Shown here piece after piece: positions 34,227 to 44,296 of a stretch of 64,000 bases of DNA (the first letter of the stretch is position 1; each line of letters starts with the position of its first letter). The stretch is taken from NCBI RefSeq assembly GCF_008923185.1, contig NZ_WBMT01000001.1, positions 124,001 through 188,000 on the forward strand, in the 5' to 3' direction. The notes under the pieces are model-generated. The model saw only the letters and a list, made by a program, of their open reading frames with translations, was not told the DNA's origin and searched no databases. Origin of the DNA: Actinomadura rudentiformis. Lineage in GTDB: Bacteria; Actinomycetota; Actinomycetes; Streptosporangiales; Streptosporangiaceae. A program made the translations under genes and the position numbers.

Positions 34227-34808
34227 ATGACATCTGATCCGGAGGATGCGGAGTTGATCGTTCGGTCGCTCGATGGCGATGACGATGCTTTCGTCCAGGT
34301 GGTCCGGCGTCACGAGGTGGCGGTGGGGGCTTACCTGGCGCGACGGGTCGGCCGGGAACGGGCCGAGGACCTGCTCGGCGAGGTGTGGGTGGCGGCGTTC
34401 GCGTCCCGGGCGAAGTACGATCGCTCGTTTCCTGACGCCGGCCCGTGGTTGTTCGGTGTGGCGCACAACACTCTCCGGCGGCACTGGCGGTCCCGGCGGA
34501 CCGAGGAGCTGCGGCCGAACGTGGAGGCTGACATGGCGTCCGGGTGGGATCCGTGGGCCGCCGTGGACAACCGCGTCGACGTCGAGTCGGTGCTGCGGCG
34601 CGCCCTGACGCTGCTCAAGCCGCAGCAGCGGGAGATCTTGACCCTGGTCGCGTGGGAGGACCTGACCGTCGCCGACGCGGGGCGGGCGATCGGCGTACCG
34701 CCGGGGACGGCACGCCGCTACCTGCACGAGGCGCGCATGGCGCTGCGGGACGCGCCGGGGATGGCCGCGCTGCTGACCGATCACAACACGGTGAGGGAGG
34801 GCAACTGA
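34227..34808 (+). CDS. ECF sigma factor
   Basis: This 193-residue factor has region 2 (about 15-85; FVQVVRRHEVAVGAYLARRV, ERAEDLLGEVWVAAFASRAK, PWLFGVAHNTLRRHWR) and region 4 (about 120-180; LKPQQREILTLVAWEDLTVA, GRAIGVPPGTARRYLHEARM). GAGGAGGG precedes ATG 34227. Its stop overlaps the start of the next gene (TGATG). The same gene pair appears, decayed, at 40559. Confidence 0.9.
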   Translation: MTSDPEDAELIVRSLDGDDDAFVQVVRRHEVAVGAYLARRVGRERAEDLLGEVWVAAFASRAKYDRSFPDAGPWLFGVAHNTLRRHWRSRRTEELRPNVEADMASGWDPWAAVDNRVDVESVLRRALTLLKPQQREILTLVAWEDLTVADAGRAIGVPPGTARRYLHEARMALRDAPGMAALLTDHNTVREGN

Positions 34809-35833
34809 TGCTTGATGAAATGGACCTGCTGAGGGATCTGAGGAACGCCGAGCCGGTGCGGCCGCGCGCTTTCGACGAGGCCAGGACGGTGCTGCGGGCG
34901 GAGATGGCCGCACAAGGGGCATCGGAGACCACAACCGGATCTCGCCGGCGGACCCGGTGGGGCAAGCGCCGCATGGTGGGCTTCAGTGCCGCTGCCTTGG
35001 TCGCCGCGTCTGCGGCGGCTGCGCTCGTCATCACATCTACACCGACGGCCGACAAGCCCCCCGCCAAGGCGGCGCAGGCAACGGAGAACCCGATTCTGGC
35101 CAAACTGGTCGCGAACATCACGCCTCTGCAGGCCAACGCGCCGGGCGACGCGACGCTGGAGATTCGCAACCAGTCGCCGACCAGTGACGAGCTGGGCGCC
35201 AACGGCATCGGCCTGTTCACCGACGACGGCACCTACTACTGGGGAGTCGACAAGAGTGCCCTGCGGCGCGCCATCCTCCGGAAGGACGGCGGTGATGAGG
35301 TGTTCAAGCGCGCCATAGCGGTGGCGCTCTACGCCGTGAAGGGCGATATCGGCACCGCTCGTGCACGGATGGCCGTTGCCAACATCGCCCCGGGCACGAA
35401 TCCGGATCCGGAACGGACGAAGATCGAAAAGCTCAAGGCCGTGGCCAAGGCGCGGGGGGAGAAGTACGTTCCGCCGAAGCCGCCGACCCCGGAGCAGCAG
35501 AAGGAGATCACCGACAACCACATCTGGAACAACGCCATCGACGCGCTGATCGCGGCGCCGGAGAACCCCCAGGTCCGGGCTGGCGTGCTCCGCATCATGG
35601 CGACGATGCCGAAAGTCAAGGTCACGAAGACCACCACCGCCGGACAGCCCACGCTGACGCTGGTGGACAGCTGGCCCAACACTTCCGGGAAGTTCGTAGA
35701 GAAGCTGGTCATCAACGCTGGGACAGGTCATCCTGTCGCCTTGTCCAGCAGCGGCTCGGACGTGCCGTCCCGCACGACCTACTATCACAACTCCCGGGTG
35801 ACGCTTGCCGACATCAGAGCCGGCAAATTCTGA
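34808..35833 (+). CDS. CU044_5270-like single-pass protein coupled to ECF sigma factor
   Basis: This 341-residue protein has a cytoplasmic start (about 1-55; MDLLRDLRNAEPVRPRAFDE), one membrane helix (about 58-77) and a large external domain. It matches the layout of the actinobacterial CU044_5270 family, always found after an ECF sigma factor. The probable role is anti-sigma or signal-sensing; not proven. One-base overlap with the sigma gene. Confidence 0.82.
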   Translation: MLDEMDLLRDLRNAEPVRPRAFDEARTVLRAEMAAQGASETTTGSRRRTRWGKRRMVGFSAAALVAASAAAALVITSTPTADKPPAKAAQATENPILAKLVANITPLQANAPGDATLEIRNQSPTSDELGANGIGLFTDDGTYYWGVDKSALRRAILRKDGGDEVFKRAIAVALYAVKGDIGTARARMAVANIAPGTNPDPERTKIEKLKAVAKARGEKYVPPKPPTPEQQKEITDNHIWNNAIDALIAAPENPQVRAGVLRIMATMPKVKVTKTTTAGQPTLTLVDSWPNTSGKFVEKLVINAGTGHPVALSSSGSDVPSRTTYYHNSRVTLADIRAGKF

Positions 35834-35850
35834 CCCATACCAGCGAGATC

Positions 35851-35883
35851 GTTCGGGCCGCCCGGTCGCCGGGCGGCCCGAAC
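35851..35883. terminator. Terminator of the sigma/CU044_5270 operon
   Basis: Perfect 15-base arms (35851-35865 and 35869-35883) with a 3-base loop, just past the stop. Confidence 0.85.
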
Positions 35884-36050
35884 GCCATATAGCCCGGTCA
35901 CTGTCGCGTGCTCGGATCGGCACTGGGCGAGCCTGGGATGGGGGCGTGGCCGTTATCGGCAAGCAGGAGATATGGCTTGCCGCGAGTGGTCAGAGCATTG
36001 TCAAATTCAGGTGACCGTGCGCGATCTCCGGCCGCAGCATGGGAGCGATC

Positions 36051-39029
36051 GTGACGAACGACCAGTCCGGCGGCTCGCGTCTTGGCCGGCTCCGCATCCG
36101 CATCGCGGCCGCTGTCGCCGCGATAGGCGCGGCGGCCAGCGCCTTCGCCGCGATCGCCCTGGAGGATCAACTGTGGCTCCTGGTCCCGCTGGCGAGCTTG
36201 GCCGCCGTCAGCGCGGCGGTCGAGGGGTACCGCCGACAGATGGGCCAGCGGTCCTTGCCCATGGGGGAGAGCTCGGGGCCCATGGGGGAGAGCTCGGGCA
36301 TCGGCCTGGTCATCGCCTTCGTCGACCGTGACCGGCTGTGGGCCGAGTGGGTCGGTGCGACGCTGCGGGCGGCCGGGTTCTCCATCGAGCTGATCGATTG
36401 GCGTTATCTGAAGATCGGACGGAGCCGGTGTGTGCTGATCGCGGGCCACGGCTTCGCGACGGTTCCCACCGCCGGCGAGAAGCTGGCGGGACTCTCAGCC
36501 CGCGGGAGGAAGCGGTTGCTCGTCGTCACAGTGGACGACTGCCCGCTGCCCATAGAGCTGAAGGAGGTGGTGAAGCTTCACAGCGACATGCGTGCCGAAG
36601 CGGCTCGGGACGCGGTGACCGGGGCGGCGCTCGACCATGGACCGAGACCGGCGGCTCGCCGGGCGGCGTCCGCCGATACCGCGGTGTTCCCGCCCGCCGA
36701 CACTGCCGTGTTCCCGCCCGATGACGTCCTGTTTCATTTGGGCGGCCGGGAGCGGCGAAGGGGATTCACCGACCGCGATCTGCAGCTGAGGATCCTGCGA
36801 ACACGCCTGATGGGGAGCGGCGCCGACGCGATGATGTCGCGCGCCTGCGTGCTGCAGGGCATGGGCGGCGTGGGAAAGACGCAGCTGGCCGTGGAGTACG
36901 CCTGGCGTTACCGGGCCTACTACCGCACCGTGGCCTGGATCGACGCCGCCGACACGGCGTCCGTGGATCGGAGCCTGGAGGCCCTCGCAGGGGAACTCGG
37001 CGTCGAGGCCGCCGACTCGCGGCACCGGGCCCGGCACGTGTGGGAAACGATGTCCAGCCGTGGTGACTGGCTGGTCGTCTTCGACAACGCCGAACACGAG
37101 CAGGATCTCGCGGCGATCTGGCCCGAACCGAGGCCCAGGAGGAACGTGCTGGTGACGTCCCGGAGCGCCCATTGGACGCGTGCGGAACCGATCGATGTCC
37201 CGCTGCTCGACCCCGAGCACTCGATCGACCTGCTCTGCGCATGCGTGAAGAGCGGTGACCAGGACGGGCGCCCGGAGGGCCGGGACCGTGAGGGGGCCGC
37301 GAGGGTCGCCCATGCGCTTGACCATCTGCCGCTCGCGCTCATTCAGGCGGCCGCGTACGTACGTCACACTAGGTGCACGTGGCTGGAGTACAACGACCTG
37401 CTCGCCGAACGGCTGGCGGAGATGATGAAGATGAAGCCTCCCGAGGACTACCCCGGCAACGCGGCTACCACCTGGGCCATCTCCGTCGAGCGGCTGCGTG
37501 ACCATCCGGAGAGCCCTCCCGGGACCGAGCACCTGCTGTACCTCTTCTCATTCCTGGCTCCCGACGACATCCCGCGCGCTCTGGTGCCCGCCCACCCGGA
37601 CGTGCTGCCGATGCCGTTGCGCGGCCTGGCCGAGGACGCCGACGCCTACAACCGCGCCATCGGGGTCCTGAGCGCGGACTACTCGTTGATCACGGTCAAG
37701 CCGGAGCGGCTCTCGTTGCACCGCCTGGTCCAGACGTTCGGGCGGGACAGCCTCGACCCGGAGGATCGCAGCGCCTGGACCCGGGCGGCCGTCCGCCTGG
37801 TCGATCAGGCGTTCCCCGCCGACGTCACCGATCCGGCGAACTGGCCGGAGTGCGCCCGGCTGATGTCCCATGCGATCGCGGTGGCCCGGCATTCCGGCGA
37901 CGCCGCCGTGGCGCCCCCGGAGGCCGCCGGGTTGTGCCAGCGGACGGCGGAGTATCTGGGGGCGATCCGTGCCCGCAACGAAGCCGCTCTGGATTTGATC
38001 GAGAAAGCGGTCGCGCTCCGCGAGCGCCTTGCGGAATCGGCACCGGCCCCGGTCGCCGAGTCCCTGACCACCCAGGCCCAGATCCTGTGCGACGCCGGGC
38101 AGTACGAGGCGGCGGAGCGATCGGCGCGTCGCGCGCTGGGAATCTGGGAGGGTTTGCCGGATACCGACGCGGACTCCCTTGTCGCCGCTTTGTGCGTCCT
38201 GGGTGGGGCACTGGTGGAGCAGGGACGATTCGACGGCGCCGCCAACGCCTACGAGCGCGCCCTCGAGACCCAGAGCCGCGTGCACGGGCCTGAGGATCGC
38301 GGCATGGCCCCGATCCTCGCGCTGCTCGCCTATGTGCAGTTCCGCATGAGCACTCTCCGTACGGCGAGGGACACCTTCCAGCGCTCTTTGGACATCTGGG
38401 AGGCCGCCGGGGGGCCGCCTTCTCCGGCCCGTGTCCAGGCGACCCGCCGGTTGGGCCGGGTCCTGGGCATTCTCGGTGAGATCGAGGCCGCCCGCGCATG
38501 CGTTGACGAGGCCGAGCAGATGGCGGCCGAACTCTGGGACGAGGACGCGGTCGAGACGATGCGGACCGCGGAGATGAAGGGGGAGATCCTCGCCTTGGCC
38601 GGTGAGGTGGCCGAGGCGGAACGCCTGCACCGCCGATCTGTGGAGTACTACCGCACCCGTTATCCCGAGCCGTCCTTGCACTACGACGCGCTCGGACATC
38701 TCGCGCAGACGCTCATCAGGGCCGGGCGTCCCGATGAGGCCGCCGAGTCCGCCGCCCAAGCCGTCGAACTGTGCCCTCGGGTCTTCTATGAGGCCTGGGT
38801 CCTGTGCCTGCTCGGTACCGCACAGCGGATGCAGGGACGCCTGGAGGAGGCGGCCCGGTCGTTGGAACGGGCGAAGTCGATATACGAGGAGATGTGGGTC
38901 GCGGATCACTACGGCCTGGCGCCCGTGCTCCGCGAACTCGCCGCGATCCGGCGTGAGCAGGGCGATGCCGAAGAGGCGGAGAGCTTGATCGAGCGGGCCC
39001 GCGACGTTGAACGCCGATCCCGGCGCTGA
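36051..39029 (+). CDS. STAND protein: membrane helices, TIR-like, NB-ARC, TPR
   Basis: This 992-residue protein has two N-terminal hydrophobic helices (about 18-58), a short TIR-like domain (about 82-170; IGLVIAFVDRDRLWAEWVG), an NB-ARC ATPase (about 225-590) and a TPR array (about 640-985). NB-ARC motifs are P-loop GMGGVGKTQLA (about 270), Walker B DWLVVFDNAEH, RNBS-B-like NVLVTSRSAHW, GLPL-like LDHLPLALIQAAAYV and MHD-like LSLHRLVQTFG. Such proteins act as ATP-switch sensors, some in phage defence or development. GTG 36051 has GGGAG 5 bases upstream; ATG 36039 has none. The TIR region lacks part of the loop normally holding the NADase site. Confidence 0.88.
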   Translation: MTNDQSGGSRLGRLRIRIAAAVAAIGAAASAFAAIALEDQLWLLVPLASLAAVSAAVEGYRRQMGQRSLPMGESSGPMGESSGIGLVIAFVDRDRLWAEWVGATLRAAGFSIELIDWRYLKIGRSRCVLIAGHGFATVPTAGEKLAGLSARGRKRLLVVTVDDCPLPIELKEVVKLHSDMRAEAARDAVTGAALDHGPRPAARRAASADTAVFPPADTAVFPPDDVLFHLGGRERRRGFTDRDLQLRILRTRLMGSGADAMMSRACVLQGMGGVGKTQLAVEYAWRYRAYYRTVAWIDAADTASVDRSLEALAGELGVEAADSRHRARHVWETMSSRGDWLVVFDNAEHEQDLAAIWPEPRPRRNVLVTSRSAHWTRAEPIDVPLLDPEHSIDLLCACVKSGDQDGRPEGRDREGAARVAHALDHLPLALIQAAAYVRHTRCTWLEYNDLLAERLAEMMKMKPPEDYPGNAATTWAISVERLRDHPESPPGTEHLLYLFSFLAPDDIPRALVPAHPDVLPMPLRGLAEDADAYNRAIGVLSADYSLITVKPERLSLHRLVQTFGRDSLDPEDRSAWTRAAVRLVDQAFPADVTDPANWPECARLMSHAIAVARHSGDAAVAPPEAAGLCQRTAEYLGAIRARNEAALDLIEKAVALRERLAESAPAPVAESLTTQAQILCDAGQYEAAERSARRALGIWEGLPDTDADSLVAALCVLGGALVEQGRFDGAANAYERALETQSRVHGPEDRGMAPILALLAYVQFRMSTLRTARDTFQRSLDIWEAAGGPPSPARVQATRRLGRVLGILGEIEAARACVDEAEQMAAELWDEDAVETMRTAEMKGEILALAGEVAEAERLHRRSVEYYRTRYPEPSLHYDALGHLAQTLIRAGRPDEAAESAAQAVELCPRVFYEAWVLCLLGTAQRMQGRLEEAARSLERAKSIYEEMWVADHYGLAPVLRELAAIRREQGDAEEAESLIERARDVERRSRR
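36258..36299. repeat. In-frame 21-base tandem repeat in the STAND gene
   Basis: Two copies differing at one base encode PMGESSG twice, between the membrane helices and the TIR-like domain. A second, less exact duplication near 36670-36720 encodes ADTAVFPP twice in the TIR-NB-ARC linker. Confidence 0.75.
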
Positions 39030-39456
39030 ACCCGCTCTCCGGTGACACCTTGAAGCCCAGGCTCTGGTAATCGGTCCCCAGTTCGCCATCGCCTCGCCGC
39101 CGACGGCCGCTGGTCAGCACGTACCACGATTGCCGCCACCACCCTGCGACCGTGCGTTCGGCTCCGGTGGCAACGGGCGCACGATCTCCCACGAGCCTCC
39201 GGCACGATCCGGTCCCAGCGATCATCCGCATCGTTGCCACGATCACTCACAACAGCGGGTCTTTGGAGGGTGTGTCCGCGTTTGATGCAGCGTCGTCCAG
39301 CACCTGGGCCAGTGTGAGGGGCACCGCCGTAGTGGTCTGGCTTGTCGCGGTCGCCCCGGCCGGAGTTCGAGTTGGACCTTCGGTCGGGGCGTGCTGCGCT
39401 GCTGGGGGATGTGCGCCAGCCCCGTCGGTATCGGCGGTGCTGGCGATCACGGTGGA
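39030..39456. other. Gene-free stretch
   Basis: No supported gene. A minus-strand frame reads WWRQSWYVLTSGR and DYQSLGFKVSPES near 39050-39140, which looks protein-like, but has no start, family or context. Confidence 0.35.
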
Positions 39457-39873
39457 TCAGTCCCGTTCGGGGGCCTGGTCGATGCGCCGCTGGAGTTGGG
39501 CATTGATGCGCTCTGCTTCGGCGAGCTGGTCTTCGAGGATGATGATGCGGCAGGCCGCCTCCAGGGCGGTGCCCTCGTCGACCAGGTCGCGGGCACGCCG
39601 GGCCAGGCGCAGTTGGTAGCGGGAGTAGCGGCGGTGGCCGCCGGCCGAGCGTTGCGGGACGAAGAGCTTGGCGGCGTCGAGGCCACGCAGGAAGCCCGGG
39701 GTGACGCCGAGGATTTCGGCGGCTCTGCCCATGCTGTAGGCGGGGTAGTCCTCGTCGTCGAGCTTGTCGTCCAACGGGCTGCCGGGGTCGTCCTGCGCCG
39801 GACCGGGCTGGGCGGCGTGCGGGTCGCGGTGTGCTGGGTGGGTGCCGGGCTTGGCCGGCTGAGGTGCTTTCAC
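39457..39873 (-). CDS. MerR-like transcriptional regulator
   Basis: This 138-residue protein has a proline-rich N-terminus (about 1-45), a MerR-type winged HTH (about 48-115; YSMGRAAEILGVTPGFLRGL, GGHRRYSRYQLRLARRA) and a C-terminal coiled coil (about 115-135; EDQLAEAERINAQLQRRI). The effector domain is absent, so it is a short MerR type. GTG 39873 is chosen because the protein-like sequence begins there and GGAAGG precedes it. Confidence 0.75.
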   Translation of the reverse strand: MKAPQPAKPGTHPAHRDPHAAQPGPAQDDPGSPLDDKLDDEDYPAYSMGRAAEILGVTPGFLRGLDAAKLFVPQRSAGGHRRYSRYQLRLARRARDLVDEGTALEAACRIIILEDQLAEAERINAQLQRRIDQAPERD

Positions 39874-40558
39874 AAAACCTTCCGTACTGTCGAGGGTGTA
39901 CGCGCAGGACGCATACCGGACGCGTTCTGGGGAAACGACGGGGCCCCGGCGCCATAGGCGGCGCCGGGGCCATGAGGTACAACACCATCTACCCGGCGCT
40001 GTGGCCGGTTGACTTCCGCGCCAGCCGCCTGGGGCGGGGGCGCGTGGATCGCGGATGCGTGACCGTAGACCACCGTCCAATCTGTGGGGCTGCGGTACCC
40101 GTGCGGCATGACTGGAGCCTGCGACGGGCGATCCCGATGGTGCCGAGATCCTCCTTCCGTGTTTTCCCTACCTGCGTTACCTGTGTTGTTGCCACTTGCG
40201 TTCGTGCTGTCGGCGGCCCGTTGACCGCCGGGCGCGCGGTCGGCTGCCGGAGTCCCTTGCACTGCGTTGACCCCGGCACGCCCGGCCTGCGCCATCCATG
40301 TGTGCGGGCAGTTCGTCATCTGCCGCGCCTCGTGGACTTGTTCCTCTTCGATGACAGGAACACTACCCCATGCCGCCGCGAATATCTACCTTGATCGGCA
40401 GAGGTTTTCAGAGATCGGCTGATGCGACTGTCTGACGCCGGTGGGTGCACCCTCACCGGGCGCCGGGCCCGAGGCCCGCACGGCGGGGGCAGCGACGGAC
40501 ACCCGTCCATCTCCGCCGTACCGGATGTCAATTGCCCGCTTGAAGGGAGAAACCGCCG
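39874..40558. other. Gene-free stretch
   Basis: About 680 bases without a credible gene. The bases near 40360-40420 are AT-richer and may hold promoters for the neighbouring units. Confidence 0.4.
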
Positions 40559-41156
40559 GTGGCGACCAGGAATCCGCTCGGTGCCGAGGAGGTGTCCGAC
40601 GATGCGGCCATTGGTGCGTCGGTCGCGGACCCGGAGAGGTTCGCCGAGATTTTTCATCGGCATTGGGAGGAGATCCACCGCTACGTCTATCGGCGGCTGG
40701 GGCCGGAGGACGCTGAGGACGTCAGCGCGGAGGTCTTCACCGTGGCCTTTCGCAGCCGTGCGCGGTACACCTGGCGCGTGCGGACGCGCGGCCGTGGCTG
40801 TACGGCATCGCGACCAATCTGATCGGCCAGCACCGCCGGGCCGAACGGCGCCGCCATCAGGTGCTCGCACGGGTGAACGCCGAATGGGTCACACCGTTCG
40901 ACGGTGACGGTGCCGACACGCGGCTCAGCGCGCAGCACATGGCCCCCGGATCGCGTCGGCGTTGACGAGGCTTTCGGCGCGGGAGCGAGACCTGCTGCTG
41001 ATGATCGCGTGGGCGGACCTGACCTACGAGGAGGCTGCCCAGGCGCTCGATCTACCGCTGGGCACCGTCCGCTCACGGCTGCACCGGATCCGCAAGAAGC
41101 TCGCCCGGGCCTTCGGGGACATGGACCTCTCCCGCTTGAAGGAAGGATGCGCATGA
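40559..41156 (+). pseudogene. ECF sigma factor broken by two frameshifts
   Basis: The protein appears in three frames in order. VADPERFAEIFHRHWEEIHR with EDAEDVSAEVFTVAF is region 2 start. After a shift near 40780, ARPWLYGIATNLIGQHRRAE follows. After another near 40945, LTRLSARERDLLLMIAWADL and LDLPLGTVRSRLHRIRKKLA form region 4. Reassembled, it is a full ECF sigma factor of about 195 residues, related to the gene at 34227. GTG 40559 has GAAGGGAG upstream. Confidence 0.75.
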
Positions 41157-42159
41157 ACGACGAGATGATCACGGCGATGCGGCAGGTACGGCCGGCCGGC
41201 CCGCCGGAGGACCCGGCGGTGCGGGAACGGGCCTGGGCCCGGCTGCGCGCGGAGCTGGACACGCCCCCGGAGCCACGCCGTGTTCTCGGGCGGCGCATCG
41301 CCTGGCGGTCGGCGATCATCGGCGCCGTGGCGGCCGGTGCCGCGGCGGCCGTCATCGTGACGCAGGCGGGCGGGAACGCCCCTGGGACGCCGCGGGCCGG
41401 CGGCACCGGCCAGACAGTGCGGATTCTGGAGGTCGCGGCCAAGACCGTCGAGAACCAGACGGCCCCCGGCCGCGGCCAGACCAGTGGATCTATGTCGCGC
41501 GGCTCTCGCCTCTCGACGCTTCGTGGGCCGAGAACGGGGTCGGGAAGATGGAGCAGTGGTGGCGGTTCGACGGTGCGAAGACCGCGAGCTACGACCCCAG
41601 GAAGAATGAGCTGACCGTCCATGACGCCGGCCTCCGGGGCGACGACCGCTCGCCCCGCCAGTTCTACGACTACGTGAACGGGCTGCCGACCGGCTCGGAA
41701 GCGCTGCTCACGCGGTTGCGCCAGGACAGCGCGAAGAGCGCCGGAGCCGATCAGAACGAACGCGTCTTCAATCTGATCTCCGTCATCCTCCGGGACGCTC
41801 AGATCATGCCGCCCAAGGTGAACGCGGCGCTGCTGCGGGTGCTGGAGAAGATCCCCGGCGTACGGGTGAACAACAACGTCACCGACCTCGCCGGACGCCC
41901 CGGCATCGCCGTGACCCGCGACGACGACACCGGGCGCAATGAGCTGATCCTGGACCCGAAGACCTACCGGTTCCTCGGAAACCGGACCGTCGCCACGCGG
42001 GAACGGACCATCACGTCCTCCGCCGTGCCCGGGAAGAGCGCCCCTGGAGCGCCCCGTCCGCCGTTCGACAGGGGCACGGAGACCCAGCACGCCGGGCAGG
42101 TGCTGATCAACGTCGCCTATCTGCCGACCAAGGTGGTCGACAAGCCGGGGCAGCGTTGA
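41153..42159 (+). pseudogene. CU044_5270-like protein broken by one frameshift
   Basis: It starts at ATG 41153, overlapping the sigma gene stop (ATGA). N-terminal part: MNDEMITAMRQVRPAGPPED, then a membrane helix (AIIGAVAAGAAAAVIV). Near 41465-41475 the frame shifts; the rest (DQWIYVARLSPLDASW to WRFDGAKTASYD and LINVAYLPTKVVDKPG) continues in another frame to 42159. The layout equals the intact partner at 34808. Confidence 0.75.
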
Positions 42160-42434
42160 CCTGCCCACGCCGGTCTCGATCGCAGTTCACTGTCTGCCGC
42201 CACAGGCGCGCTCGCCGCCGTGGTGAAGGTCCCGGCGGGCACCTCCCCGCTGCCCCGCCTGACAGACCTTGACGCCCACAGCCAGACAGACCTCAGAGCA
42301 CAGCATGATCCTCGTGGCACAGGCCGACTGGGGCGGAGGCGACGTAAGAGAGTGGTTAGATCTTTCGGCTGTGATCGGATCTAGGGTCGCGGGTGTTGCG
42401 TGATACCCCCTCCCCGCACTGAGGACGTGTTCTC

Positions 42435-43508
42435 ATGCACCGATCTCGTACGGCCCTCTGCTCCACCACGACCCTGGCCGCCCTCATCACGATCACCGCC
42501 CTGGCCGCTGCCCCACCGGCGTCCGCGGACAGCGGCACCGCCGCCCCGCGCGAGCTGGTCCATCTCGGCACGCTCGGCGGGTACTGGAGCATCGCGAACG
42601 CCCTCAACAACCGTGGTGAGGTCGTCGGCACCAGCCCCGTCGCATCCGGGCTGAACCACGCCTTCCTCTGGAAGGACGGGAAGATGACCGACCTCGGGAC
42701 GCTCGGCGGAGACACCAGCACCGCCACGGGAATCGACGACGACGGCCGCGTGGTGGGCTGCAGCGACACCCGGTCCGGTGAGTCGCACGCGTTCGTGTGG
42801 CAGCACGGCATCATGCGCGACATCGGCGACGGCGGCCGTGGGTACTGCGACGCCAATGTCAGCCGAGGTCACATCGTCCGCCAGTACCAGTCCGATCCGG
42901 CCCAGGCATTGGCCGGCTCCCGCGCGCAGTTGATCCGCACACCGTCGATCTTCCAGGCCACCTGGGTCAGGACCGAGATCGCGCTCCGGCCCGGCGTGAC
43001 GGCCGGGGACGTCAACGACGCCGGTCAGGTCGTCGGCGCGGACAACTGGACGGTCAACGACAGCGGTTTCCCGCAGAACACCTGGCGCGCCTACCTGTGG
43101 AAGAACGGAGTCGCGCAGGATCTGGGCACCCTGGGCGGCATGAGCGTGGCCAACGCCGTCAACGAAGCCGGTCATGTGGCCGGCACCTCCGACACCACCG
43201 AAGACACCCGGATGCCGTTCTATTGGGACGGCACGACGATGCGACAGTTGACCGTTCCCCAGGGGCGGCGATACGCCGGGGCAAACGGCATCAACGACAG
43301 CAACCAGATCGTCGGCGGCTACAGTGCCTCCGGCAAGTCCGAGGCCCTGTTCTGGAACACGCCGGAACAAGCCCCCGAGACGCTCCCGACGCCCCAGGGC
43401 GTCGAAGGTGCGGACGCCAGAGGCATCAACTCTCAGGGCTGGGTCGCCGGGTACGTGCAGTACGCGCCGACCAACCCGCTCGGTACCCGCGCCGTCATCT
43501 GGAAGTAA
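42435..43508 (+). CDS. Secreted HAF-repeat protein
   Basis: This 357-residue protein has a signal peptide (about 1-31, cleavage after ASA) and a series of HAF repeats, each with a core such as HAFLWKDGKMTDLGTLGG (about 75-92), HAFVWQHGIMRDIG, AYLWKNGVAQDLGTLGG and NAVNEAGHVAG-type stretches. HAF repeats form a secreted propeller-like fold of unknown function. It stands alone between the broken sigma pair and the LysE gene. The 275 bases upstream hold no other gene. Confidence 0.85.
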   Translation: MHRSRTALCSTTTLAALITITALAAAPPASADSGTAAPRELVHLGTLGGYWSIANALNNRGEVVGTSPVASGLNHAFLWKDGKMTDLGTLGGDTSTATGIDDDGRVVGCSDTRSGESHAFVWQHGIMRDIGDGGRGYCDANVSRGHIVRQYQSDPAQALAGSRAQLIRTPSIFQATWVRTEIALRPGVTAGDVNDAGQVVGADNWTVNDSGFPQNTWRAYLWKNGVAQDLGTLGGMSVANAVNEAGHVAGTSDTTEDTRMPFYWDGTTMRQLTVPQGRRYAGANGINDSNQIVGGYSASGKSEALFWNTPEQAPETLPTPQGVEGADARGINSQGWVAGYVQYAPTNPLGTRAVIWK

Positions 43509-43666
43509 CGGTCAGCGAGGGGGCCGCCTGTCCACCAGATCGCGGCCATCCCGGCGGGCGGACTGCATGGCGGCCAGGGTCGACGACACCAGGGACGCGA
43601 TCCGCGCCACAACGACAGAACCGCGATCGAGCACCGAATCAGACAGCTCGAACAGGTCAGGCCCCC

Positions 43667-44296
43667 TCAGCGTTCGGCTGCAAGCCTGATGCCCAGGGCG
43701 ATGAACACACTCCCGGTCGCGGCGTCGATCCGGCGCCGCACCGCCTGGCGTGCGCGCAGCCAGCCACCGATCCGCCCGGCGAGGACGCCGACCGTTCCGT
43801 CTGCCACGAACTCCAGGACGATCAGGATGGCGCCGAGCACGAGGAACTGCAGCCAGATGGGCCCCGCTGCGGGGTCGATGAACTGAGGCAGGAAGGCGAC
43901 CATGAAGGTGAATGTCTGCGGGTTGGCCATGGAGCTGACCATGCCGTTGAGGAAGGCGCGCCGACCCGACATCCCGCCGGCTGCCGGATCGTCGGTCTGG
44001 CCTTTCTTACGGTTGCGGATCATCTGGACACCCAGGTAGATCAGATACGCGCCACCGACGATCCGAAGCGCCGTGAACACTACGGGAAACGCCGTCAGCA
44101 GCACGGCGAGCCCGCCGGCGGCCGCGGCGATGTACAACGCGTCACCCGTGATGACGCCGACCGTGGCCAGCAGTCCGGCACGGGCGCCGCCCCGCACGCC
44201 ACACCCCAGCACGAACAGCATGTCGGGACCCGGCGTGACCAGAGCGACAATGGTGGTCACCGTGAACACGGCGAGCAGATGCGGATCGATCAGCAT
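43667..44296 (-). CDS. LysE/RhtB-family amino-acid exporter
   Basis: This 209-residue membrane protein has about six hydrophobic helices and the family signature TPGPDMLFVLGCGVRGG near residue 22. It also shows the NPQTFTFMVAFLPQF motif in the second half. Members export lysine, threonine, homoserine or similar molecules; the substrate is not predictable. Start ATG 44296. No linked regulator is visible. Confidence 0.9.
   Translation of the reverse strand: MLIDPHLLAVFTVTTIVALVTPGPDMLFVLGCGVRGGARAGLLATVGVITGDALYIAAAAGGLAVLLTAFPVVFTALRIVGGAYLIYLGVQMIRNRKKGQTDDPAAGGMSGRRAFLNGMVSSMANPQTFTFMVAFLPQFIDPAAGPIWLQFLVLGAILIVLEFVADGTVGVLAGRIGGWLRARQAVRRRIDAATGSVFIALGIRLAAER

Noticed and set aside
36051..39029. 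FxSxx-COOH system component
   Set aside because: The domain mix is similar, but no FxsA peptide or radical-SAM FxsB gene is adjacent.
41465..41480. Programmed frameshift in the CU044_5270-like gene
   Set aside because: No slippery heptamer or downstream structure was evident, and the paired sigma gene is also shifted, so decay or sequencing error is more likely.
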